Positions 1 to 8,943 of a stretch of 64,000 nucleotides of DNA are shown in pieces. This DNA comes from Deltaproteobacteria bacterium (GTDB taxonomy: Bacteria; Desulfobacterota; Desulfobacteria; Desulfobacterales; UBA5852): assembly GCA_020444045.1 (NCBI GenBank), contig JAHLLS010000007.1, positions 162,021-226,020 on the forward strand, in the 5' to 3' direction. A program made the position numbers and the translations under genes. The notes beneath the pieces are model-generated. The model searched no databases. It was not told where the DNA came from and saw only the letters and a list, made by a program, of their open reading frames with translations. Every line of letters begins with the position of its first letter. Within the stretch, counting starts at the first letter, position 1.

Positions 1-531
1 AATGGTCGGTCCGAAATCCTTCATGATGACAACTTGCCGTTTGGTATTCCCTCCCGAAACAGGAATGACCGAAGCCCCCAGTTTTTCAGCCCCGTAATGG
101 GCCCCCAAGCCGCCGGTGAACAAACCATAGCCATAGGCATTGTGGATGATATCGCCGCGTGTCGCCCCCCCCGCCATCAGCGATCGTGCCATCAGACTGG
201 CCCAGGTGTCCACGTCGCGCGCCGTGTACCCCACCACGGTGGGTTGACCGGTGGTACCGGAAGAGGCGTGAATGCGAACGACGTTTTCCATCGGAACGGC
301 AAACATGCCGAAAGGGTAGTTGTCTCTGAGATCCTGCTTGGTGGTGAACGGCAGTCGCTGCAAATCGTTCAGACACTGGATATCCCCGGGGGTCAGCCCC
401 GCCGCCTCGAACTGTTTCCGATAGAACGGCACGCTGGCATAGCCACGATCAAGCGTGGCTTTCAACCGTCGGAACTGAATGGCTTCAAGGGCCTCGCGGG
501 GCATGGTTTCATACTCGATGTCGTAAATCAT
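1..531 (-). CDS. paaK: phenylacetate-CoA ligase (PaaK family), N-terminal part; gene runs off the left edge
   Basis: Reading leftward from the ATG at 531, the protein starts [19 protein letters not shown] and continues with the typical PaaK N-terminus ([24 protein letters not shown]), a phosphate-binding loop [16 protein letters not shown], and [22 protein letters not shown]. These match the adenylate-forming ligases that activate phenylacetate or other arylacetates to CoA thioesters in the cytoplasm. About 177 codons are present of a usual ~430, so the C-terminal lid domain lies outside the window. A good ribosome site (AAAGGAG) sits just upstream of this ATG, which decides the start. Two terminators lie between this gene and the upstream crotonase, so it probably has its own promoter. 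The family is clear; the exact aryl substrate cannot be read from this part. Confidence 0.9.
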   Translation of the reverse strand, partial: MIYDIEYETMPREALEAIQFRRLKATLDRGYASVPFYRKQFEAAGLTPGDIQCLNDLQRLPFTTKQDLRDNYPFGMFAVPMENVVRIHASSGTTGQPTVVGYTARDVDTWASLMARSLMAGGATRGDIIHNAYGYGLFTGGLGAHYGAEKLGASVIPVSGGNTKRQVVIMKDFGPTI

Positions 532-609
532 GCGCGTCACTCTCCTTTTCGTACAGGTCCGGCCAAAAAAGAAATCGAATATAGAAGAAATGGGCTGTGT
601 CGGAGCGGC

Positions 610-643
610 AAAAAAAAAGCCGCCGGGTCGCTAAACCCGCAGC
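610..643 (-). terminator. intrinsic terminator 2 (leftward)
   Basis: Read on the minus strand, GCTGCGGGT and ACCCGGCGGC pair (one bulged G, loop TTAGCG) and are followed directly by nine T residues. It is the second of two tandem terminators for leftward transcripts coming from the crotonase gene. Confidence 0.7.
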
Positions 644-645
644 CT

Positions 646-687
646 AAAAAAAGACCATGGGTTGACGCCCTTCGTCCCCCCATGGTC
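646..687 (-). terminator. intrinsic terminator 1 (leftward)
   Basis: On the minus strand the 9-bp arms GACCATGGG and CCCATGGTC pair perfectly across a 17-nt loop and are followed by seven T residues. It would stop transcripts from the crotonase gene before paaK. Confidence 0.75.
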
Positions 688-961
688 GTGTCGATCGTTT
701 TGTGCGGTGCGCCTACGATGACGGCTCATGGGTGGACTTTCTAAAAAGAAAGACCCCAAAAAAGCCGAAAAAATAAAAAAAGGAAGCACCGGTCATCATT
801 ATTGGTATGTTCTCAAGTAATTGATTTGATAAATGGCATAGCGAATGCCGTCAGACCTGTCAAGCGAAAATCGTCGGGCACAGCATACCACCAAACGGTT
901 GCAGGACTTTTTGTCCCACTGTCCTGAATCGTCTCCTTTGCCGATAGAGCTGGCACCTTGG
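688..961. other. intergenic stretch without a recognisable gene
   Basis: Between the crotonase stop and terminator 1. It holds a small A/T hairpin near 739-754 (CTTTCT/AGAAAG) and no ORF with credible coding character. A short string near 837-856 (ATAGCGAATGC followed by GTCAGAC) recurs in similar form near 30533-30552; its meaning is unknown. Confidence 0.4.
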
Positions 962-1756
962 CTACGAAGACGTGAGTGTTCCCTTGAAGGCCGGTTTGCG
1001 TTTTTCCAGAAACGCACTGGTGCCCTCGCGGGCATCCACGCTGGCCAGGCACAGTGCAAAAGCATCGTTTTCCAGTGCCAGGCCGGATGCCAGATCTACG
1101 TTCAGGCCATTGTTGATGGCCTGCTTGGCCGCCCGCAGCGCCACGCGCCCTTTCTGCGCCATGGCACCCGCAGTTTCCATGACACCCGCCATCAACTGCT
1201 CCGGTGCGAAGACCTTGTTGACGATCCCCAGGCGCAAGGCTTCGGAGGCATCGATCATTTTACCGGTGAATATCATCTCGCGCGCCATGTTGGCGCCGAT
1301 GAGACGGGCCAGCCGTTGGGTGCCGCCAAAACCCGGGATAATGCCCAGGTTGATCTCCGGCAACCCGAAATTGGCCGTTTCCGCCGCATAGATAAAATCA
1401 CAGGCCAGCGCCATTTCGGAACCACCGCCCAACGCATAGCCGTTCACGGCGGCGATGACCGGAATCGGCAGTTGCGGCAAACGATTGATGGCATCCAACC
1501 CTCTCCGGGCAAAATGCTTGGCGCCCAGCGGGTCCAGTTGATTGATTTCCGTAATGTCGGCTCCGGCTACAAACGCTTTGTCGCCGCTTCCGGTCAGCAC
1601 CAGAACGTGGACGTCTTCACGGTCTTCGACCTGATCGATCGCGTTCGCAAATTCAGCCAGCAAGGCGCGATTGAGCGCATTCAGTGCCTTCGGGCGGTTA
1701 AAGGTAATCGTGGCAACACGGTCCTTGACGGTAAAAAGGATATGCTCGTAGGTCAT
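962..1756 (-). CDS. enoyl-CoA hydratase/isomerase (crotonase family)
   Basis: A 264-aa cytoplasmic crotonase-fold enzyme, the normal length for short-chain enoyl-CoA hydratases. Visible hallmarks are the oxyanion-hole segment AFVAGADITE (about residues 61-70), the first catalytic glutamate in GGGSEMALACD (Glu114), and the second in PEINLGIIPGFGGTQRLA (Glu134). Having both glutamates supports true hydratase activity on trans-2-enoyl-CoA, such as crotonyl-CoA, in beta-oxidation or butyrate-type metabolism. The C-terminal FLEKRKPAFKG is also typical. The gene stands alone in leftward orientation and is followed by two terminators. The neighbouring paaK hints at a CoA-ester degradation theme, but they do not share a transcript. 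The exact chain-length preference is unknown. Confidence 0.9.
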   Translation of the reverse strand: MTYEHILFTVKDRVATITFNRPKALNALNRALLAEFANAIDQVEDREDVHVLVLTGSGDKAFVAGADITEINQLDPLGAKHFARRGLDAINRLPQLPIPVIAAVNGYALGGGSEMALACDFIYAAETANFGLPEINLGIIPGFGGTQRLARLIGANMAREMIFTGKMIDASEALRLGIVNKVFAPEQLMAGVMETAGAMAQKGRVALRAAKQAINNGLNVDLASGLALENDAFALCLASVDAREGTSAFLEKRKPAFKGTLTSS

Positions 1757-1870
1757 GCCTTCCTCCCCTGTCGTGATGGTTGAATAATCGAATGTGGTTC
1801 GCCTGTTCGTCTTTCATGCTTGCGGCAGTGCTGCCGGAGCGCGTTGTGTCTTCAATTTCACCATGACGCC

Positions 1871-2761
1871 TCATGCCGGTTGGCCCTCTTTCCGGGCCGC
1901 GAGATAGATGGCCATCAGGATCAAACCACCGCCGGTGACCTTAAGAATGGTCAATCTTTCGTCGAAAAACAGATACGCCAGCACGCTGGCACCAATCGGT
2001 TCGCCCAGCAAACTGATGGCCACCGTGCTGGTGCTGAGCCATTTCAGCGCCCAGTTGGTGCTGCTGTGCCCCACCAGTTGGGAGAAAAAGGCCATGCCAC
2101 AGAGCGCTCCCCAGGTGGCAGCACTGAATCCCATCACCGCGTGGCCGCTGCATGCGACTGCTCCCCAGAGAAAAATGGCCGCGCTGCCGTAGCACAGGAA
2201 GATATAGGCCAGCAGGCTGACGCGGCGGCGAAGATGTCGCCCGATCAACAAATAGACGGCCGCAAAGATGCTTCCCATCAGGGCTAACGCGTCGCCCCAG
2301 AGCGCGCTGCCACCGGTCGCAAAATCGCCCCACCCGATGATCGCGGCCCCCATAACGCTCAATAAAATACAACCGATGGTGCCGGGACGGATTCGATCAT
2401 GGGTGATCAGCGGCGCCAGCAAACCGACCCACACGGGGTTGGTATTGACGAGGATGACACTGTTCGCCACCGAGGTGTGGTCAAGGGATGCAATCCAGGT
2501 CGCAAAATGCAGCGCTAAAAACACCCCGGACGATACGGCCAACCCGATGTCCTTGAAACTCAGGGCGAAGCATTCATCACGGGCATACCGCCATGCCAGC
2601 GGCAACAGGACCAAACTGGCGATGCCGACCCGATAGGCCGCGATGACCAACGCCGGTGCTTCAGCCGCCCGCACGAAAATGGCTCCTGTTGAGACAGCGA
2701 CAACGCCGATGGACATGACAAGCAGCGGAGAAACCGGAGGGCGGTCTTTTTCAGCGTTCAT
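1871..2761 (-). CDS. EamA/DMT-family transporter
   Basis: A 296-aa integral inner-membrane protein with about ten hydrophobic segments, beginning with LLVMSIGVVAVSTGAIFVRAAEA and containing two repeated halves (first EamA unit about residues 15-140, second about 155-290, with LLGEPIGASVLAYLFFDE in the second). This is the drug/metabolite exporter layout of the EamA (RhaT/YdcZ-like) superfamily. The substrate cannot be predicted. Its ATG overlaps the stop codon of the upstream amidase gene by 4 bp (ATGA), so the two are probably translationally coupled, although no functional link is obvious. Confidence 0.88.
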   Translation of the reverse strand: MNAEKDRPPVSPLLVMSIGVVAVSTGAIFVRAAEAPALVIAAYRVGIASLVLLPLAWRYARDECFALSFKDIGLAVSSGVFLALHFATWIASLDHTSVANSVILVNTNPVWVGLLAPLITHDRIRPGTIGCILLSVMGAAIIGWGDFATGGSALWGDALALMGSIFAAVYLLIGRHLRRRVSLLAYIFLCYGSAAIFLWGAVACSGHAVMGFSAATWGALCGMAFFSQLVGHSSTNWALKWLSTSTVAISLLGEPIGASVLAYLFFDERLTILKVTGGGLILMAIYLAARKEGQPA

Positions 2762-4785
2762 TGCCGTATGGACGTCGATTTTTTCTGGTAGGCGGTCGGG
2801 CTGGTGGCTTTGATGTATTTTTCGATCCCCGTCACAATGCCGTCACAAAGTCGATCCTGATACGCTGGGTCCATTAGCCGTTTGCATTCGCGGGGGTTGC
2901 TGATAAAGGAGGTTTCCACCAGGATCGCCGGCATTTGAGCTCCCAACAGCACGTAAAAAGGGGCCTGTTTGACACCCTTGTCCTTCACATTACTATACTT
3001 TTTCTTGAGATGATGCACCATGTTGGTCTGAACATAACTGGCCAAGCGGCTCGACTCGTTGATTTTGGCGTTCTGCATCAGATCCATTAAAATGGTCTGC
3101 AAATCACTAATATTTTTTGTGGAAGTGGCGTTTTCCATGGCAGCCACGCGAATCGAATCCTCGTCGGTGGCCAGATTCAGAAAATAGGTTTCGGTACCGT
3201 ATGCGTTCTTGTTGCGGTGCGCATTGACATGAATGGAGATAAACAAATCGGCGTCTTTGGTATTGGCCAACGCAGTGCGTTCCTCCAGCGTCAGGAATCG
3301 ATCGTTGCTGCGCGTCATAATAACGTCACACCCGATTCGGTCCACCAATTTCTTCTTAAGCTTCTTGGCGATAGTGAGGGTGATATCCTTTTCACGCGCA
3401 GCGCGGTAATACCCTTTTGCCCCGGGGTCTTTGCCGCCATGACCCGCATCGATGACGATACGGCTGACGCCCAGGGCTAAAGATCTGGCTATCGACCCCG
3501 GCGGAATCTTACCTTTCGGCAGATTGACCGTCGTCTGCGGCGGCGGCGATGCGGACGCACCGCCCTTCCCCCAGACATCGATCACAATCCGAAAGGGATT
3601 CATCAGTGAAAAAATTTTGTACGTCTTGAAGGATTTGAGATCGACGACCACCCGCACCGTATCCGGTTTGTATTGTCCGGCACGGGCATCGATCAAAAGA
3701 TCGTCGTTGATGGGAATCGTTTTGGGAAAATCTTTGGCCAGACGGGCGTCCTGCAAATCGACGTAAAGCCGCTGGGGTTTTTTCAGATCCGGGTCTTTTT
3801 TCAGCAGGCGATGAAAATAGGGTGTTTTACCACTGGTATCCACCACCACACGCGTGTAGTTGGGGTTGGACCAGTAGCGAAGGCCGGACACAGAATACAA
3901 TGATGATTGCTGGCCGGTGACATCGGGCATTTCCTCGGGAGGCGCCAGATCAGTTTGGCTGGCTTGCGATGCGCTTTTTTCGCCCAACAGCGCTTTGGCC
4001 ATAGGGCTGTATGGGCTGGTCGAATATTTCTTGATCACGTTGCGCAGATGCGCTTCGCCGGCCTCGCGATCGGAACTGCTTTTGGAATACACCGCCAGTT
4101 CTTGATAGAGCGATCCCATTTTGAAAAGGCTGGCGGCCGCCAGTGGTCCTTCAGGATCCGCCTGGTAGGCGTTCTCATAAGCGCTGATGCAGGTCAGCCA
4201 CACATCCCGATGTTTGGTGCGTCGCGGGTTTTGCTTCAGACGCGTCTGGCAGCTCTCAGCACGATCGAATTGTCGTTGCGCAGCCTCCACGATTGGTTTT
4301 GGCTTCGCCGGCTTTTCTACCTTTGGAGGGCTTTTCGCCGCCGGGAATTCCTTTAGATAGCTCTCGGCCTTCGCTCGATAGGCGCTGCGGGGGAATTCAC
4401 GCCGGACCTTTTGGAGGCGCTCGATACCGGCATCCCGGTCGTCCTGGCGGCCGGATCGCCGGTAAAGCTCGACATAGGACGCACCCGTCCGATAGAGACC
4501 TGCCGCCGCCCAGGATCCATCCGGATCGGCATCGTATACTTTTTGGAATTCCGCTATGACCCGCAGCCAGTGATGACGATACTTGCGCTGGCTGGGTGAC
4601 GCCAGCATTTTTTTATAGGCGTTTTCAGCCTTGAAATACTGATCGCGGGCGTCTTCCGCATGGGTGACACCCGGAATCGCCAGCAGGAATGCCATTAGCA
4701 GGCCATAGAGCATTATTTTATGGGAGATGTTCACGATAGCTTTCCGTGCATTATCGACTGTCATCAGCGCTGGGTTTTGCGGCAC
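2758..4785 (-). CDS. N-acetylmuramoyl-L-alanine amidase with tetratricopeptide-like and AMIN domains
   Basis: A 675-aa exported cell-wall hydrolase. A signal peptide ends at about residue 43 (LLMAFLLAIPGVTHA). It is followed by two similar helical repeat units (about 45-150 and 170-265, each with a YxxADPxGxxAAA-type core), an AMIN domain that targets peptidoglycan or septum (about 300-410, YTRVVVDTSGKTPYFHRL), and a zinc-dependent Amidase_3 domain (about 440-660). Zinc and catalytic residues are visible in IVIDAGHGGKDPGAKG, the Glu of REKDITL, SIHVNAH, and the Glu of AILVETSFISNP. It should cleave the amide bond between MurNAc and L-Ala during daughter-cell separation, like AmiA/B/C. The long N-terminal repeat region is an extension over E. 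coli AmiC. The earliest ATG is kept, but a start at Met8 or Met25 is also possible. It is probably cotranscribed with the following transporter. Confidence 0.9.
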   Translation of the reverse strand: MPQNPALMTVDNARKAIVNISHKIMLYGLLMAFLLAIPGVTHAEDARDQYFKAENAYKKMLASPSQRKYRHHWLRVIAEFQKVYDADPDGSWAAAGLYRTGASYVELYRRSGRQDDRDAGIERLQKVRREFPRSAYRAKAESYLKEFPAAKSPPKVEKPAKPKPIVEAAQRQFDRAESCQTRLKQNPRRTKHRDVWLTCISAYENAYQADPEGPLAAASLFKMGSLYQELAVYSKSSSDREAGEAHLRNVIKKYSTSPYSPMAKALLGEKSASQASQTDLAPPEEMPDVTGQQSSLYSVSGLRYWSNPNYTRVVVDTSGKTPYFHRLLKKDPDLKKPQRLYVDLQDARLAKDFPKTIPINDDLLIDARAGQYKPDTVRVVVDLKSFKTYKIFSLMNPFRIVIDVWGKGGASASPPPQTTVNLPKGKIPPGSIARSLALGVSRIVIDAGHGGKDPGAKGYYRAAREKDITLTIAKKLKKKLVDRIGCDVIMTRSNDRFLTLEERTALANTKDADLFISIHVNAHRNKNAYGTETYFLNLATDEDSIRVAAMENATSTKNISDLQTILMDLMQNAKINESSRLASYVQTNMVHHLKKKYSNVKDKGVKQAPFYVLLGAQMPAILVETSFISNPRECKRLMDPAYQDRLCDGIVTGIEKYIKATSPTAYQKKSTSIRQ

Positions 4786-4802
4786 GCCACGCTGACAGGC
4801 GG

Positions 4803-7424
4803 CTAACTATCCGACCGCGCGCAATCCTGCAATTCACTCAGCAATTTCAAGGCGTCCATCGGCGTTGTGCGGGAGACATCGATACGGCACAATCGCTCGA
4901 TGACGGCATGCCCCGGGCGTTTGAATAGATCCAGCTGAACTTGTCCGGAAGGGGGCGTCTTAGAACCACCGACGCCATCCGACCGGCCCACACCGCGGCC
5001 CTCTTTTTCGATATCGGCCAGAATTTTTTTCGATCGCTTGATAACCGGGTCGGGAATTCCCGCCAGACGCGCCACCTGAATGCCGTAGCTGCGATTGGTG
5101 CCCCCGTCCACCAGCTTACGTAAAAAAATAATCTCGTCGTTCCATTCTTTTACCGCGATGTTGTGGTTCTTGACCCGGGGGCACGCGGCGGACAAATCCG
5201 TCAGTTCATGGTAATGCGTCGCAAACAGGGTCTTTACCCCTTGGCCGTCAAGATCGTGCAGATATTCCGCCACGGCCCAGGCAATACTCATGCCGTCATA
5301 GGTGCTCGTGCCACGCCCGATTTCATCCAAAATCACCAGACTGTCAGCGGTGGCGTTGCGCAGAATATTGGCGGTCTCCTGCATTTCCACCATGAAGGTG
5401 CTCTGCCCCTGGGAAAGATTGTCAAGCGCCCCGACACGTGTAAATATTTTATCCACGACGGGTACCGACGCCTTTTCGGCCGGTACGAAAGCCCCTATCT
5501 GGGCCATCAAAACCGTCAGGGCGACCTGGCGCAGTACGGTGGATTTTCCGGCCATGTTGGGGCCGGTGATGATCAGCACCTGCTCGGAGGCCATATCCAT
5601 ATGAATGGTGTTCGGCACGAAACGCTCTCCCGTGAGCATCTGCTCGATCACCGGATGGCGCCCTTCTTCAAGATGGATGACACCGTCCGTGTTGATGCCG
5701 GGACGGACGAAATGACGTTGCTCCGCAACCTCTGCCAACCCCAGCAAACAATCCACCGTTGCCAGAAACATGGCCGTATGTTTCACTTGGGCATGATGGC
5801 GGGCCGCTTCTGTGCGCAGGGCGTTAAATAGTTCGAATTCGAGGCTGGCGCGATGGTCTTCGGCATTCAGCACCTTGGCTTCGAATGTCTTGAGCTCATC
5901 CGTGATGTAACGCTCGGCGTTGACCAGGGTTTGTTTACGAACATAGTGCGCGGGCACTTCGGTTGCGCGCGCTTTGGGCACTTCAATGTAGTAACCGAAA
6001 ACCTTGTTGTAACGAACCTTGAGGGCGTTGATGCCGGTGGCTGTGCGTTCACGGGCCTCCAACTGTGCCAGATAGCCTTTGCCGTCCCGACTGATTTGAA
6101 CGAGCTCGTCCAATTCCGGATCGTAGCCCGTCTTGATCAGCCCGCCTTCATTCAGGACCGGCGGGGCATCTTCACGCACTGCTTTTTCAATCCGATCCGC
6201 CAGTTCCACTAAAGGGATAGGATCAACCTCGCTGTGGTAGGCTCCCGATTGCAGTTCCTTCAGATGATCGAACAGGGCCGGCAGGGCCTGCAACGATTGT
6301 TTCAGGGCGATCAGATCACGCGCATTGGCACGTCCCATAGATATTTTGCTGCCCAGCCGTTCGAGATCATGGACCTGTTTCAGTCCGCTTCGAATGTCGT
6401 TCCGCCGCCGATTTTGATCGAGCCCCTCGGCAACGGCGTCATGTCGTTGGATGATCTGCTCCCGATCCATCAGGGGATATCGCAGCCATTCCCGCAACAG
6501 GCGTCCCCCCATTGCGGTGCGGGTCTGGTCGAGCACATCCAGCAGGGTTCCCTTGCGGGAACCGGTCTGCAGATTGGCCGCCAGTTCAAGATTGCGACAC
6601 GAGCGGTCATCGACCCACATATAGCCGTTGAGATGATAGGTTTCAATGCCGTTGAAATGGTCAACCGCCTGCTTTTGGGTTTCCTTGAGGTAATGGACCA
6701 ATGCACCGGCGGCGCGAATACCGGCTTTCATGGATTCGCAGCCAAAACCTTCCAGCGACATGGTATGAAACATCGTCATCAATTGTTCACGCCCGCGAGC
6801 GTGGGAAAACACTTTGTCGTCCAGCGCTGTCAATGGCCGCTCGACAAAAGGCGCGGTCAGTCCCTCAAACCGGACATCCCCGCGGAAAGATTCGGGGATC
6901 AGTATTTCACGGGGATCGACACGCAAGGCTTCATCGCCTGCGGCAGGCCAGTCTTCGGTTTCGGTCAGCCGGAAGGTGCCGGTGGAAATATCCAGATAGG
7001 CCAAGCCAATCTTCTCATTGTGAATCGCCATGGCCAGGATGTAATTGTTGCTTGAACGGTCGAGCAGTTCGTCTTCGAGAAGCATGCCCGGTGTCAGCAC
7101 CCGCACGACTTCGCGTTTGACCAGGCCTTTGGCTTGGGCCGGATCCTCAACCTGATCGCACAAAGCCACTTTGAAACCGCTATCCACCAGACGGGCGATA
7201 TAGCCCTGGACGGCACGCACCGGGACACCGCACATGGGAATGGGTTTGTTGTCGTTTTTATTGCGGGAAGTGAGGGTGATTTCAAGCGCGCGGGAAGCCG
7301 TTTCCGCGTCCTCGAAAAACATCTCGTAAAAATCCCCCATTCGATACAGCAAAATCGCATCCGGATAGTCGTCCTTGATGGACAGGTACTGCTTGATCAT
7401 GGGGGTCAGTTTGGAAGAACTCAT
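4803..7424 (-). CDS. mutS: DNA mismatch repair protein MutS
   Basis: An 873-aa protein, the standard length for bacterial MutS1. The N-terminal mismatch-binding domain has the Phe-x-Glu wedge in GDFYEMFFEDAE. It is followed by connector, core and clamp domains and a C-terminal ABC ATPase with Walker A GPNMAGKST, the Q-loop region MVEMQETANIL, the Walker B/signature segment LVILDEIGRGTSTYDG, and the switch histidine in LFATHYHEL. It recognises base mismatches and small loops after replication and recruits MutL, which is not in this window. The C-terminus carries the usual linker and helix-turn-helix tail. It lies 17 bp upstream of the amidase start on the same strand, which suggests an operon. 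Confidence 0.98.
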   Translation of the reverse strand: MSSSKLTPMIKQYLSIKDDYPDAILLYRMGDFYEMFFEDAETASRALEITLTSRNKNDNKPIPMCGVPVRAVQGYIARLVDSGFKVALCDQVEDPAQAKGLVKREVVRVLTPGMLLEDELLDRSSNNYILAMAIHNEKIGLAYLDISTGTFRLTETEDWPAAGDEALRVDPREILIPESFRGDVRFEGLTAPFVERPLTALDDKVFSHARGREQLMTMFHTMSLEGFGCESMKAGIRAAGALVHYLKETQKQAVDHFNGIETYHLNGYMWVDDRSCRNLELAANLQTGSRKGTLLDVLDQTRTAMGGRLLREWLRYPLMDREQIIQRHDAVAEGLDQNRRRNDIRSGLKQVHDLERLGSKISMGRANARDLIALKQSLQALPALFDHLKELQSGAYHSEVDPIPLVELADRIEKAVREDAPPVLNEGGLIKTGYDPELDELVQISRDGKGYLAQLEARERTATGINALKVRYNKVFGYYIEVPKARATEVPAHYVRKQTLVNAERYITDELKTFEAKVLNAEDHRASLEFELFNALRTEAARHHAQVKHTAMFLATVDCLLGLAEVAEQRHFVRPGINTDGVIHLEEGRHPVIEQMLTGERFVPNTIHMDMASEQVLIITGPNMAGKSTVLRQVALTVLMAQIGAFVPAEKASVPVVDKIFTRVGALDNLSQGQSTFMVEMQETANILRNATADSLVILDEIGRGTSTYDGMSIAWAVAEYLHDLDGQGVKTLFATHYHELTDLSAACPRVKNHNIAVKEWNDEIIFLRKLVDGGTNRSYGIQVARLAGIPDPVIKRSKKILADIEKEGRGVGRSDGVGGSKTPPSGQVQLDLFKRPGHAVIERLCRIDVSRTTPMDALKLLSELQDCARSDS

Positions 7425-7526
7425 TCAGAAAAAACTCGGAGACATCGATGCCGCAAGCGTTGACGACGATCATCGGGTAGATGACGCGCAGGCCGGATAG
7501 ATCCGGAAAAAAATGCCACGTCCGCG

Positions 7527-7922
7527 CTAACCGGTGGTACTGGCTGAAACGTTGTTCTCTTCCTGATTTGCATCAATGATCGTTGCCATTTGCTGTGTGG
7601 AACTCGTTTTAAGCGCTTCGATTTCGGTTCTTAACTGTTCGGTTTGGGTCTTCTGGTCGTTTATGGTGCTTGTCAGCTGCTTGATGGTCTTGTTGGCTTT
7701 AAATCGGTCAAAGAGACCCGAGAGATAGGCAATGACGAGACCGGCGAGAAAACACCCCCCGAACAATACGGCGTTATAGATTTCCGCTGATTGGTAAGGC
7801 GCCGTAACCCAAATATTCAGGTCAAAACTATGTTTTTGCAAAAAAAACGCCTTATTCTGAAAACCAACGAGCAGCAGGAATGCGATCAAAAGAAGCCAGA
7901 AGCCAATTTTAACTTTTTTCAT
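7527..7922 (-). CDS. LapA-domain-like small membrane protein
   Basis: A 131-aa protein with two transmembrane helices (about residues 7-25, FWLLLIAFLLLVGFQN, and 50-70, AVLFGGCFLAGLVIAYLSGL) and a cytoplasmic C-terminal coiled coil (about 75-120, IKQLTSTINDQKTQTEQLRTEI). This matches the LapA (DUF1049) family, whose E. coli member works with LapB in lipopolysaccharide assembly. No LapB partner is next to it. The FQN after helix 1 and the two-helix-plus-coil layout are seen directly; the function is by family only. Confidence 0.7.
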   Translation of the reverse strand: MKKVKIGFWLLLIAFLLLVGFQNKAFFLQKHSFDLNIWVTAPYQSAEIYNAVLFGGCFLAGLVIAYLSGLFDRFKANKTIKQLTSTINDQKTQTEQLRTEIEALKTSSTQQMATIIDANQEENNVSASTTG

Positions 7923-8110
7923 CAGGCTGTTCTCCCATTATGAGGGGGTTGGCGATTGCATGACGAACCGCCGACGCGTGGTTTTCATGGACGGCTCCGC
8001 TCAAATTGACGGATGGTCTCCCGGCACGGTGTACGCTGCTGCGTTGGGGCCGCAGAGGGGCCAATCGTCATGAGCCAATCGGTGATAACTAATCTTTTTG
8101 TCGTTAGAAT

Positions 8111-8890
8111 TCAAGCCTTTTTTCCCTTGTCGAGCCTTACGATGCGGAGATTTCCCCAGAGCCCGATCTTTTCGCCGCATACGGTTGCGACACCTTCGAC
8201 ACCGTCGATGGAGCGTGCCAATCGGATGGCTTCCGGTATCGCGTCGCCTGCCGAAACACGGTTGGCAACCGCTGTGGCGGCCGCATCCGCCAGCGCGCAC
8301 CGGCGCGCAACAATACACACCGCATCCGCCCTCCCATGGCTCAATGAATGCCCGACCGTCCCGGACGATGTGCATACGGCCAAAGGCTCCGGACCGGGTT
8401 CCAGCTGCAGTCCGATACGCATGCTCAAGGGGGAGGCACCGGCATAGAGCCCGATCGTCACCGGCCCTTGCACCGCCAGGAAAATGTCGCCGCCATTTTC
8501 AACGATAACCTCACGGGAATGTCGCTGCAATGCCAGCCCCACGGTTTCCGCCATCGCTCCGGCAACCGCCGCCATGGGGCCAACGCCGGCCTGCTTTCCG
8601 GCCGCGATCATCATGCGGACAATTTCCGGGGCGGGCTCATCGTGTTGCCATGGGACCAATGTTGTCCGAAAAGCCGGAAAACGGTGGATATAATGATCGA
8701 TGTAAGACCGTTGCGACAGAACTTCTTCCCGGCAGAAGGCGGTTAGGTCCTGCGACGCCTGGACCATCAAATCGGTTTCCTGGACCGTCACCTGGAAAGC
8801 GACCAGTCGGTCCATCATTGCCAGACGACGATACGACCGTTCCTCCGCCACGGGGTGCTGTCCTGCCATTTTAAAACACGCTTTTCCCAA
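8111..8890 (-). CDS. UPF0280 family protein
   Basis: A 259-aa protein recognised as UPF0280, related to the ApbE/FAD:protein FMN transferase fold. Characteristic segments are GVGPMAAVAGAMAE (about residues 100-115), VENGGDIFLA, LAVCTSSGTVGHSLSHGRADAV (about 170-190) and DAAATAVANRV. The family is common in methanogens and sulfate reducers and has no firmly assigned reaction. Its Gly/Ala-rich active-site segments resemble those of ApbE, so a flavin or methyl-carrier role has been suggested in general terms only. An internal Met8 (MAGQHPVAEERSYRR) could be the real start. A strong nested hairpin separates it from the upstream dGTPase gene. Confidence 0.85.
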   Translation of the reverse strand: MGKACFKMAGQHPVAEERSYRRLAMMDRLVAFQVTVQETDLMVQASQDLTAFCREEVLSQRSYIDHYIHRFPAFRTTLVPWQHDEPAPEIVRMMIAAGKQAGVGPMAAVAGAMAETVGLALQRHSREVIVENGGDIFLAVQGPVTIGLYAGASPLSMRIGLQLEPGPEPLAVCTSSGTVGHSLSHGRADAVCIVARRCALADAAATAVANRVSAGDAIPEAIRLARSIDGVEGVATVCGEKIGLWGNLRIVRLDKGKKA

Positions 8891-8896
8891 GATTTT

Positions 8897-8932
8897 CCGG
8901 CCCTCATTATGATCTAATGAGGTTCGGGCCGG
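8897..8932. repeat. nested perfect inverted repeat between UPF0280 and dGTPase genes
   Basis: CCGGCCC (8897-8903) pairs with GGGCCGG (8926-8932), and the inner CTCATTA (8903-8909) pairs with TAATGAG (8915-8921). There is no T-tract on the 3' side in either direction, so it is a stable hairpin or protein site rather than a classical terminator. Confidence 0.6.
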
Positions 8933-8943
8933 CTAAAAAAATA

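Noticed and set aside
34..744. Rightward 236-codon ORF at the left edge
   Set aside because: Antisense shadow of paaK; the leftward frame has the ligase motifs and a ribosome site.
8897..8932. Classical intrinsic terminator for the dGTPase or UPF0280 gene
   Set aside because: The hairpin is strong, but the A/T run is on the wrong side for both transcription directions.
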